A stretch of DNA of 64,000 bases from JAXLYE01 sp046351595. Its GTDB lineage: Bacteria; Myxococcota_A; Polyangia; Palsa-1104; JAEUJZ01. Positions 57,310-64,000 of the stretch are shown piece by piece; position 1 is the first letter of the stretch, and each line of letters starts with the position of its first letter. The stretch covers positions 682,001-746,000 of the forward strand of contig JAXLYE010000002.1 of NCBI GenBank assembly GCA_046351595.1, read 5' to 3'. A program made the translations under genes and the position numbers. The notes under the pieces are model-generated. The model was given only the letters and a program-made list of their open reading frames with translations. It had not been told where the DNA came from and did no database searches.

Positions 57310-58758
57310 TCAGTAGTCGCGGCGCTGTGTCGTCGCGTACAGCGACACGCCGCGCACGTTCTCGTCGACCTGCAGCGGCTGTTTCAGCGACGGCATGGCG
57401 CGCTGCTCGCAGTCGGTGCGCTCGCACAGGCGGCAGGTGACGCCGACGGGCACGTAGATGTCCGGGTTGTCCAGCGCGACGCCGTCGGCGTAGATGAGCT
57501 GCTTGGCGTGCTCGATGCGGCAGCCGAGCGCGATCGCCATCACCGGCTGGATCTGGTGGAAGCCGCCCGAGTCCTTCTGGATCGTGCGCGCGATGCAGAA
57601 GTAGGTCGCGCCGTCGGTCATGCGCGAGACCTGGATGCGGATCAGGCCCGGCGTGAGGAAGGCGTGGAAGACGTTCCACTTGGGGCAGGCGCCGGAGAAG
57701 CGCGCGAAGCGGATGCCCGAGGCCGAGAAGCGCTTGGACAGGTTGCCGGCGACGTCGATGCGCAGCATGTGGAAGGGCACGCCCTCGTAGCCGGGGCGCG
57801 ACAGCGTCGTGAAGCGGTGGCAGACCTGCTCGAAGCCGACACGGAAGCGGCGGCCGATGACGTCGATGTCGTAGCGCTCCTCGCGCGCCGCGCGCAAAAA
57901 CGGCTCGTAGGGCATGAGCAGGCAGCCGGCGAAGTAGTTGGCCAGCGCCACGCGCACGAGCGCGCGCGAGGCGTCCGAGGTCAGCCACGGGTCCGCGGCG
58001 ATGCGGTCGAGCACCTCGCGCTGGGTCAGAAGGCCCACCTGATACGCGACCTGGAACGTGCGGCTGCGCGTCGGCAACAGCTCGGACAGCGTCAGCACCC
58101 GGCGCGCCGGATCGAAGCGCCGCAGCGTGCCGCGCTCGACCGAGCCGCGCGCCAGATCGACGCGGATGCCGTGCTGGCGCTCGAGGTAGCGGCACAGCCC
58201 CGCGTACAGCTCCTCCGTCGACAGGCGCCCGCGCGAGGCGAGCTCCTCGGCGCCGTGCTCGAGCTCGGGGAAGTAGTTCATGTGGCGCTGGATGAGGTCG
58301 GAGACCTCCTCGCTCGGCAGGTGCGAGCGCTCGACGCTGTGCAGCTCCTCGCCGGCGGTCAGCCGCGTCGACAGGTCGTCGGCGGCGCCGCGCGCGCCCT
58401 GGTACGCCTTGTACAGCGCCAGCACCGCGCGCGCGCCCGCCGGGCTCGCCGCCGCCAGCTCCCGGACATCCCCCGAGGACAGCTCCTGTCCCTCGAACAG
58501 CGGGTCGGAGAAGGCCTCAAGCAGGTCCGCGACCAGCCGCGCGTCTTCATCCGCCGCAAAAGCGTGCAGGTCAATCTGGTAGAGCTGTGCCAGCTTTATC
58601 AGCACCGGGGCCGGCAGCGGCCGGTGGTTGTTCTCGATCAGGTTGAGGTAGCTCGTCGAGATGCCGAGCTTCTCCGCGAGCTGCGACTGGCTGAGCTGCT
58701 GCCGGCGGCGCAGCGCGCGGACCTTGGCTCCGAGGCGGGGCGGCGGGGCGTTCTTCAT
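57310..58758 (-). CDS. RamB/ScfR-type transcriptional regulator
   Basis: A 482-residue regulator with an N-terminal XRE helix-turn-helix (QLAEKLGISTSYLNLIENN) and the large IrrE-like / short-chain-fatty-acyl regulator domain. The HExxH of active IrrE proteases is absent, as in many of these regulators. Near the end CRLCERTDC forms a Cys cluster that could bind an iron-sulfur cluster or acyl group. The ATG at 58758 has GGAG just upstream; a GTG at 58767 would add three residues. It is divergent from isocitrate lyase, exactly as expected for RamB-like control of acetate genes. Confidence 0.9.
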   Translation of the reverse strand: MKNAPPPRLGAKVRALRRRQQLSQSQLAEKLGISTSYLNLIENNHRPLPAPVLIKLAQLYQIDLHAFAADEDARLVADLLEAFSDPLFEGQELSSGDVRELAAASPAGARAVLALYKAYQGARGAADDLSTRLTAGEELHSVERSHLPSEEVSDLIQRHMNYFPELEHGAEELASRGRLSTEELYAGLCRYLERQHGIRVDLARGSVERGTLRRFDPARRVLTLSELLPTRSRTFQVAYQVGLLTQREVLDRIAADPWLTSDASRALVRVALANYFAGCLLMPYEPFLRAAREERYDIDVIGRRFRVGFEQVCHRFTTLSRPGYEGVPFHMLRIDVAGNLSKRFSASGIRFARFSGACPKWNVFHAFLTPGLIRIQVSRMTDGATYFCIARTIQKDSGGFHQIQPVMAIALGCRIEHAKQLIYADGVALDNPDIYVPVGVTCRLCERTDCEQRAMPSLKQPLQVDENVRGVSLYATTQRRDY

Positions 58759-58970
58759 GCTCTCCACTATTACAAGTTTACACGTTTACACAAGATTCAT
58801 TTACAAGGGCCGTACAACGTTTTCCCTAGAACAACACAAAGGATGTTGCGGGAGTTTACAGCACAGGTCAGCGTGAACCTTGTAATTGGCCACGTTCCGC
58901 AGCGGGCCGCCGCGATCCGCAAGGATCTGAAAAAACCGGCCCCCGCACGACAGGAAAGGAGCTGACTCCC
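58759..58970. promoter_or_regulatory. aceA control region with repeated TTACAAG and GTTTACA motifs
   Basis: The 212-bp divergent spacer is A+T-rich and holds TTACAAG at 58770-58776 and 58801-58807, its inverse CTTGTAA at 58879-58885, two head-to-tail GTTTACAC units at 58776-58791, and another GTTTACA at 58854-58860. The clustering next to a RamB-type regulator gene fits an operator array for that protein. An aaaggag ribosome site precedes aceA at 58971. Confidence 0.65.
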
Positions 58971-60287
58971 ATGAACGCCCTACAACAGCCTGCGCTCCCC
59001 ATCTCGCCTTCTCCCTCGGTCACCCCGCCGATGGCGCCCTCCCGGCTGGCCCGGCTGCGCTCCCGCTTCGACGGCATCGTGCGCCCGTACTCGACCGCGG
59101 ATGTGGAGAAGCTGCGCGGCAGCTTCAAGGTCAGCTACTCCCTGGCCGAGATGGGCGCGCAGCGCCTGTGGGAGCTCCTGCACACGGAAGACTATGTCGC
59201 GGCGCTCGGCGCCCTGACCGGCGGCCAGGCCGTGCAGCAGGTGCGCGCCGGCCTCCAGGCCATCTACGTCTCGGGCTGGCAGGTCGCCGCCGACGGCAAC
59301 ACCGCCGGCCAGACGTATCCCGACCAGAGCCTGTACCCGGTCGACAGCGTGCCGCGCCTGGTGCGCCGCATCAACCAGGCCCTGCTGCGCGCCGACCAGA
59401 TCGAGCACGCCGAGGGCAAGGCCAAGCGCTACTGGCTGGCCCCCATCATCGCCGACGCCGAGGCCGGCTTCGGCGGGCCGCTGTCGGCCTTCGAGCTGAT
59501 GAAGTCGATGATCGACGCGGGCGCGGCCGGCGTGCACTTCGAGGACCAGCTGGCCAGCGAGAAGAAGTGCGGCCACATGGGCGGCAAGGTCCTGGTCCCC
59601 ACCGGCCAGTTCATCCGCACCCTCGTCGCCGCGCGCCTCGCCGCCGACGTCTGCGACGTGCCGGCGCTGGTCGTCGCCCGCACCGACGCCCAGAGCGCGC
59701 GCCTTCTGACCTCGGACGTCGACGAGAGCGACCGCCCGTTCATCCTGCCCGAGGCGCGCACCAACGAGGGCTTCTTCCACGTCAAGAGCGGCCTCGACCT
59801 GGCCATCGCCCGCGGCCTCGCCTACGCGCCGTACGCGGACCTGGTGTGGTGCGAGACCTCGACGCCGAACCTCGCCGAGGCCAAGCGCTTCGCCGAGTCG
59901 ATCCGCGCCAAGTTCCCGAACAAGCTGCTGGCGTACAACTGCTCGCCGTCGTTCAACTGGCGCAAGCACCTTTCCGATGCGGCGCTCGCCAAGTTCCAGC
60001 GCGAGCTCGGCGCCATGGGCTATAAGTTCCAGTTCGTGACGCTGGCCGGCTTCCACGCCATGAGCTTCAGCATGTACGAGCTGGCGCGCGAGTACCGCGA
60101 GCGCGGCATGGCCGCCTACGCCACGCTGCAGCAGTCCGAGATGGACGCCGAGTCCGTCGGCTACACCGCGACCCGCCACCAGCGCGAGGTCGGCACCGGC
60201 TACTTCGACCAGGTCAACGAGATCCTGTCCGCCGGCACCGCCTCCACGCTCGCGCTCGCGGAGTCGACGGAGGCGCAGCAGTTCTAG
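58971..60287 (+). CDS. aceA: Isocitrate lyase
   Basis: A 438-residue isocitrate lyase that splits isocitrate to glyoxylate and succinate, the entry to the glyoxylate bypass needed for growth on acetate or fatty acids. The catalytic signature KKCGHMGGK is present with Cys200. AGFGGPLSAFELMKSMI, YNCSPSFNW and TLAGFHAMSF also match. The start ATG is preceded by aaaggag. The N-terminus is extended by about 20 Pro/Ser-rich residues. Malate synthase is not in the window. Control is likely by the divergent RamB-like protein. Confidence 0.97.
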   Translation: MNALQQPALPISPSPSVTPPMAPSRLARLRSRFDGIVRPYSTADVEKLRGSFKVSYSLAEMGAQRLWELLHTEDYVAALGALTGGQAVQQVRAGLQAIYVSGWQVAADGNTAGQTYPDQSLYPVDSVPRLVRRINQALLRADQIEHAEGKAKRYWLAPIIADAEAGFGGPLSAFELMKSMIDAGAAGVHFEDQLASEKKCGHMGGKVLVPTGQFIRTLVAARLAADVCDVPALVVARTDAQSARLLTSDVDESDRPFILPEARTNEGFFHVKSGLDLAIARGLAYAPYADLVWCETSTPNLAEAKRFAESIRAKFPNKLLAYNCSPSFNWRKHLSDAALAKFQRELGAMGYKFQFVTLAGFHAMSFSMYELAREYRERGMAAYATLQQSEMDAESVGYTATRHQREVGTGYFDQVNEILSAGTASTLALAESTEAQQF

Positions 60288-60299
60288 TACCGTTGCGGC

Positions 60300-60695
60300 A
60301 TGCGCCGCACCCGCCCTCTCCTCCGCTCGCTGCTCCTTCTCCAGCTCTGCGCCGCCGCGCTCGTCCCGGCCGGCGGCTGCAACAAGCAGGAGCCCGCCCT
60401 CGGTCCCGTCGGCACCGCCGCCAGCCCGCGCCGCGTCGAGCTCAGCGTCTCGAACCAGGGCTTCAAGCCGGCCCGCATCCGCGGCCGCCCCGGCGAGTCC
60501 ATCACCCTCGTGGTCCGCTACGACAAGAGCGCCGGGGAGTGCGGCCGCGAGGTCGTGCTGCCGGCCCAGAAGATCCGCGTCTCGCTGACCGAGCAGCAGC
60601 CGACCGAGATCGCGCTGACCCTGCCGCGCGACAAGGGCGAGGTCGGCTTCACCTGCGGCATGGACATGCTGCGCGGCGCCATTGTCGTCGAGTAG
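60300..60695 (+). CDS. Cupredoxin-domain lipoprotein
   Basis: A 131-residue lipoprotein with the lipobox AGGC. The body is a cupredoxin-like domain ending in FTCGMDMLRGAIVV; Cys and Met residues in this pattern can bind copper, and an earlier Cys (ECGRE) may form the other ligand. It follows aceA by 12 bp and may be cotranscribed, though the functional link is unclear. Its last codons lie in a 13-bp tandem repeat. Confidence 0.85.
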   Translation: MRRTRPLLRSLLLLQLCAAALVPAGGCNKQEPALGPVGTAASPRRVELSVSNQGFKPARIRGRPGESITLVVRYDKSAGECGREVVLPAQKIRVSLTEQQPTEIALTLPRDKGEVGFTCGMDMLRGAIVVE

Positions 60696-60752
60696 CCGGC
60701 TCGAGCAGCCGGGTCGAGCAGCCGGGTCGAGTAGCCGGGTCGAGTAGCCGGG
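60688..60752. repeat. 13-bp tandem repeat, five copies, over the cupredoxin stop codon
   Basis: Five units of tcgag(t/c)agccggg from 60688 to 60752. The first contains the TAG stop of the lipoprotein gene; units 4 and 5 also contain TAG, and units 2 and 3 have CAG. The 13-bp period is not a multiple of three, as expected outside a reading frame. Confidence 0.9.
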
Positions 60753-60765
60753 CGCGGGCCCGCGC

Positions 60766-61155
60766 TCAGCTCAGCCAGGGCAGGATGTACAGCCCGATCG
60801 TGGCCAGCAGGCCGATGCCCCACACCGACGATCGATAGGTCGCCAGGTCGGCGATGTAGAGCAGCGGGTAGGCGATGCGTGCGGCGACGAAGATCAGGCT
60901 CAGCACCGTCGCGCCGGTGAGCGAGCCCTTGGCCAGGTAGCAGATGATGACGCCGGCCGCGAAGGGCGGGAATGCCTCGATGGTGTTGAGGTGCGCCGCG
61001 TACGCGCGGCGGCCCCAGCCCTCGAGCGACGCCGCCTGATCACGCGGCGTATTGTTGTTGTAGGCGCCCTGGCGCTTCATCGCGATGGCCGCCGGCACGC
61101 GCGACGCATAGATGAGCAGGAGCGCGATCAGCACGCAGACGAACGGGATGGTCAT
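60766..61155 (-). CDS. MAPEG family membrane protein
   Basis: A 129-residue protein with four membrane helices. The family segment RRAYAAHLNTIEAFPPFAAG (with Asn-x-x-Glu) is conserved. MAPEG proteins include glutathione-dependent enzymes, but bacterial members mostly have unknown substrates. It lies in tandem with the next lipoprotein gene on the same strand. Confidence 0.9.
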   Translation of the reverse strand: MTIPFVCVLIALLLIYASRVPAAIAMKRQGAYNNNTPRDQAASLEGWGRRAYAAHLNTIEAFPPFAAGVIICYLAKGSLTGATVLSLIFVAARIAYPLLYIADLATYRSSVWGIGLLATIGLYILPWLS

Positions 61156-61176
61156 GGCTTGGTCCCGCGCGTGGCG

Positions 61177-61833
61177 CTAGCGCGGCGCCGTCGCACCGCT
61201 GCCCGCCGCCGGGGTCGCGGCCGTTCCCGCGGCGCCGGTCGGGGCTGCGGCGCCGGTCGCAGACGAGCCGCCGGTCGCAGACGAACCGGACGAGGCCGGG
61301 GCCGCGCCGCCGGTCGGGGACGAGGCCGCGCCGGGCGTCGTCGGGGCCGGGGTCGTCGACGGGCCGGTCGGCGAGGAGCCGGGCGAGCCGCTCAGGCAGG
61401 AGGCGTGCCAGTCGTCGAGCTTGTTCTGCTCCATCAGGTTCGAGCGCTGGATCGCCTGATCGAGGGACGCCTGTGTCGGCGCGTCCAGGCCGCTGCCCTT
61501 GATGCACTCGCGCAGCGACTGCTTGGTGACAATGTTGTGCGGATCGCTGCGGTGGATGTCGTCGGCGCAGCGGATGACCGCCGAGCGCACCGGGTACGGC
61601 AGCTCTGTGGTCGACAGGCGGGCCAGGATCTCGCTGTCCTGGGGCGGGCAGGCGCACTGCTGCGATGGCGGCAGGCTCGAGGCCAGGCACGGGTTCTTGG
61701 CGCAGCCGGACAGGGTCCCCGCGAGCAGGGCGACGCCCGGCAGGGCCGCGAGCATCGCCCGACGGAGCAGACCAGAGGAGCCCGGAGAGGAATACAGATC
61801 GGAGAGGGTTCGGCGGAGGGCAGCGCGGTTCAT
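61177..61833 (-). CDS. Putative lipoprotein of unknown function
   Basis: A 218-residue protein. The start ATG at 61833 has an aagg nine bases upstream. The leader contains RRAMLAALPGVALLAG ending in LSGC, a Tat-like lipoprotein signal because of the Arg pair. The mature part has several cysteines and a helical middle, then a 70-residue Ser/Thr/Gly/Ala/Pro-rich tail. A shorter start at 61755 would leave a normal Sec lipoprotein leader. Followed after 21 bp by the MAPEG gene. Confidence 0.75.
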   Translation of the reverse strand: MNRAALRRTLSDLYSSPGSSGLLRRAMLAALPGVALLAGTLSGCAKNPCLASSLPPSQQCACPPQDSEILARLSTTELPYPVRSAVIRCADDIHRSDPHNIVTKQSLRECIKGSGLDAPTQASLDQAIQRSNLMEQNKLDDWHASCLSGSPGSSPTGPSTTPAPTTPGAASSPTGGAAPASSGSSATGGSSATGAAAPTGAAGTAATPAAGSGATAPR

Positions 61834-62146
61834 CGGATGTCGCCTTGTCGTTGGCTCGGTTAGGCTCTTGGGTTTGTTGGAGCGCGGCGGGGCCGCGGGC
61901 GCCGGCCGAGAGCTGCATCTCGACGGAGAAAAACCAGGCCGGCGACCTGCGCAGAGTGTCGCAAAGGGACCCTGGCGATGCAAGCCGCCGCGCGCACATC
62001 GGCCAATCAAAGGGGCAACAAGGGGCCAACAAGGGGCCAACAAGCTGCGCCGCGAGCGGATGCGCGGGCCAAAGCGATATGATGGGCTCGAACCCGAGCG
62101 CGCGGCCCGAGCCGGCCGGCGCGACGAAAAACTCAGAGGAGCCCCG
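61834..62146. other. Divergent intergenic region with an 11-bp repeat
   Basis: 313 bp between two divergent genes and therefore with both promoters. It contains an array of ggggccaacaa units at 62012-62043. The right end has agagga for the next gene. Promoter boxes are not certain. Confidence 0.5.
62012..62043. repeat. 11-bp tandem repeat, three copies
   Basis: Units ggggcaacaa, ggggccaacaa and ggggccaacaa (the first lacks one C) in the intergenic region upstream of the membrane protein. Confidence 0.75.
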
Positions 62147-63160
62147 ATGAGCAGCCTGCAGCGCGTGGTCGGCGTCGTAAAGATCTCGGTCGCGGCGTGG
62201 GTCGCGATGTTCTGCCTGGGGGCGGTGGCCGCGGATCTGCTCGTGCTGCGCGGCGTGCACGGCTGCCCGCCGATGCCGCGCCAGACCGGCGCCATGCTGT
62301 ACATCGCGCTGCCGCTCGGGCTGTACCTGTACGGCTGGTCGCTGCACCGCATCCTCGCGCCGCGGCTCGCGACCGAGGCGCACCGCCCGACGCTGACGGT
62401 GGGTCCGATCATCGCCCAGAACCCGATGCTCAAGGCGCGTGAGTTCACGTTCTGCACCACGCACCCCTCGTACCTGCTGCTCGATCTGGTGACGCTGCTC
62501 GGGGCCTGGGTGCTGGTGGCGGTGGCGCCGGACGTCGTCGGCTGCGGCAAGGTCTGGGAGTGGGCGCGCGGCCGGGCGGCGCTCGCGGTGGCGCTGTCCA
62601 TCCCGGCGCTGCGGCTGCTCGGCTGGTACGTGCTGCGCCGCCGCCCGCCCGAGGGTGCCGAGCAGGGCGCCTGGCGGCCGGTGGCGATCTACCTGGGCAT
62701 CCTCGTCGCGCCGCTGGTGCTCGGGGCCGGCCCTCTGTGGAAGATGTGGAGCGGCAAGCGCAAGGCGCCGGTGCTCAGCGAGTCCGCGTTCGCGGGCGGC
62801 CTGGCGGCGCACGAGGAGCTTCTGGACAAGGTCGTGCGGGTGCGCGGGCGCTGCGTCGGCGAGCAGCCGGTCCGCTGTCGCTGCGGCGGGCCGCAGGGCA
62901 ACGACTGCGCGCAGACCGAGGTCCTCCTCGATCTCGGAGGCGCCGGGCAGGTGCTGGTGCAGGCGCTCAGCGACCCCGAGGATCTGGCGGGCGAGGCCCG
63001 GGGCTGTGGCGGGCGCGAGTTCGAAACCTTCGGGCGGCTGCACCGCGTGCCGGAGCGCGCGCCGGCGCGGGCGGATAGTCTGACGCCTCGCTTGCCGTGT
63101 CGGGACTATGGCCCCCCGCCGGGGGCAGGCCGGGTCTTGGTGCTCACGGAGCTCCCCTAA
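62147..63160 (+). CDS. Polytopic membrane protein of unknown function
   Basis: A 337-residue protein with an ATG preceded by agaggag. Five hydrophobic segments are visible (for example ISVAAWVAMFCLGAVAADLL and LLLDLVTLLGAWVLVAVAP), so it should be an inner-membrane protein. The last 110 residues form a soluble part with several cysteines (CVGEQPVRCRCGG) that may bind metal. No family recognised. The longer open frame upstream crosses the divergent gene region and is rejected. Confidence 0.8.
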   Translation: MSSLQRVVGVVKISVAAWVAMFCLGAVAADLLVLRGVHGCPPMPRQTGAMLYIALPLGLYLYGWSLHRILAPRLATEAHRPTLTVGPIIAQNPMLKAREFTFCTTHPSYLLLDLVTLLGAWVLVAVAPDVVGCGKVWEWARGRAALAVALSIPALRLLGWYVLRRRPPEGAEQGAWRPVAIYLGILVAPLVLGAGPLWKMWSGKRKAPVLSESAFAGGLAAHEELLDKVVRVRGRCVGEQPVRCRCGGPQGNDCAQTEVLLDLGGAGQVLVQALSDPEDLAGEARGCGGREFETFGRLHRVPERAPARADSLTPRLPCRDYGPPPGAGRVLVLTELP

Positions 63161-63293
63161 GTGCGGCTTTTTTACGGGAGGAACCGTAGGTCCCTTCCTT
63201 TGTCGGGCTTCTTTGAGAACCGATTTTTGCTTGCTTGATTGACCCCCTCTTTGTTCTTCTTCGCCCACCCCGCCCGTCGGGCACCCCAAAGCC

Positions 63294-64000
63294 ATGTCTG
63301 TCTGCGAGCGCTCGCTCTGTCCTCAGGTTTCTGAACTGTCTTTGTCAGGGGCTTCGTCACGGGCCTCGTCACGGGCCTCGACGCGGGCCGGTCTGTCGCG
63401 CCGGCTGCGCCTGCCGCTGGTCGCGGTGCTGCTCGCCGGTTCGGGGCTCGCCTGGGGCCAGGCTCAGCCGGACGCCGCGGCCCCGCCGCCTTCGGCTGTT
63501 CAGGCGGCCCCGAGCGCCGCGCGCCAGGCGGATCCGGTGCCCGATCCGGTGACGAGCCCGGCAAAGGATCCGGTGCCCGACCCGGTGCCGTCCCCGCCGC
63601 CGTCGCAGGCGTCCACCGACGCCGGTGGGGCGCAGCGCGCCTCGTCGCACACCGCGTTCGGCTCGTCGGGCAGCCCGCCGCCGGCGTCGCTGACGGGCAG
63701 CGGCTTCGACTTCGGCTCGTACGGGCGCGTCGGCATCGGCTCGGACCTGCGCGGGCACAGCGGCTACGGCGTCAACGTCGTCTCGTTCGGCTCGCGCCTG
63801 GAGAAGCCGGCCTACCTCGAGCTGAACTTCTACTACGGCGGCACGCTCGGCGACGACGGCGACAAGCGCTGGCGCGTGATCTTCGTGCCCGCCTTCGCCG
63901 GCGACCTGTTCCACTACACCGGCTCGTTCTCGCAGAACTTCGCCATCCGCAACGCCTACGCCGAGGTCGAGAACCTGGGCGTGCGCGGCCTGTCGCTGTG
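63294..64000 (+). CDS. Carbohydrate porin (LamB-type), 3' end outside window
   Basis: The start ATG is at 63294; the frame stays open to the end of the window (235 codons). A signal region with hydrophobic segment (LRLPLVAVLLAGSGLAWG) is followed by a Pro/Ala/Ser-rich stretch. From about residue 125 the sequence matches the start of an outer-membrane carbohydrate porin barrel: FDFGSYGRVGIGSDL, then AYLELNFYYGG. It should be a sugar-selective channel in the outer membrane. A 12-bp tandem repeat lies in the leader, before the hydrophobic stretch. No ribosome site is obvious, so the start could be elsewhere in the leader. Confidence 0.75.
   Translation, partial: MSVCERSLCPQVSELSLSGASSRASSRASTRAGLSRRLRLPLVAVLLAGSGLAWGQAQPDAAAPPPSAVQAAPSAARQADPVPDPVTSPAKDPVPDPVPSPPPSQASTDAGGAQRASSHTAFGSSGSPPPASLTGSGFDFGSYGRVGIGSDLRGHSGYGVNVVSFGSRLEKPAYLELNFYYGGTLGDDGDKRWRVIFVPAFAGDLFHYTGSFSQNFAIRNAYAEVENLGVRGLSL
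63349..63384. repeat. 12-bp tandem repeat in the porin leader, three copies
   Basis: Units gggcttcgtcac, gggcctcgtcac and gggcctcgacgc encode Ser-Ser-Arg-Ala type repeats ahead of the hydrophobic signal core, adding positive charge there. Confidence 0.75.

Noticed and set aside
63161..63293. Terminator between the membrane protein and the porin
   Set aside because: A short T run is present near 63170 but I find no adequate stem before it.

Overview
The window is very G+C-rich, densely coded DNA from a Gram-negative, predatory/soil-type deltaproteobacterium, most likely a myxobacterium (phylum Myxococcota). The evidence is: three large Ser/Thr protein kinases (Hanks type) with PEGA, HEAT or TPR tails; two DUF2330 proteins, one ending in a MYXO-CTERM-like tail; an NtrC-type sigma-54 activator; many lipoproteins and Tat/Sec signals; and a carbohydrate porin. 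I see no rRNA operon, CRISPR array, insertion sequence or prophage.

Layout. 1-6.6 kb: a truncated Tat-exported protein, a CDP-alcohol phosphatidyltransferase and gyrA (minus strand), then divergent accB-accC and a convergent DUF309 gene. 6.6-13.6 kb: DUF2330 protein, a 1.36-kb gene-free stretch with an A+T-rich core, a ricin-lectin/DUF4874/DUF4832 exoprotein, an orphan NtrC-like regulator, and a small unknown. 13.6-23.1 kb: flippase plus PIG-L deacetylase, an AAA+ ATPase like those of contractile injection systems, rsmI, an RRM protein, a CPBP protease-like protein with a BCP peroxiredoxin, and an exonuclease III homologue. 23.2 kb: initiator tRNA with promoter and intrinsic terminator. 23.8-38.7 kb: PEGA kinase, an exported unknown, a protein with four tandem DsbA-like domains, a HEAT protein next to a double-kinase protein, and a PBP4-type carboxypeptidase. 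38.9-50 kb: SUMF1-fold protein, RadC homologue, uridine kinase, two SDR enzymes, S46 peptidase, GDPD and the MYXO-CTERM DUF2330 protein. 50.2-57.3 kb: an operon of a kinase-HEAT giant, a PEGA protein and a propeller-type lipoprotein. 57.3-64 kb: a RamB/ScfR-type regulator divergent from isocitrate lyase, small envelope genes, and the start of a carbohydrate porin.

How the genes work together. accBC feeds fatty-acid synthesis. aceA with its divergent regulator forms an acetate/glyoxylate switch. The kinase loci look like envelope or cytoskeletal signalling modules in which HEAT scaffolds recur, fused to the kinase in one locus and adjacent to it in another. PIG-L, flippase, CDP-alcohol transferase, PBP4 and porin are envelope genes.

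The most unusual items are the four-fold DsbA fusion, the double kinase with its HEAT neighbour, the kinase-HEAT-PEGA operon, the repeated motif in the aceA control region, an S46 peptidase with an unusual specificity residue, an initiator tRNA with an apparent U1-U72 mismatch, and a recurrent set of 9-21-bp minisatellites, mostly multiples of three inside genes.
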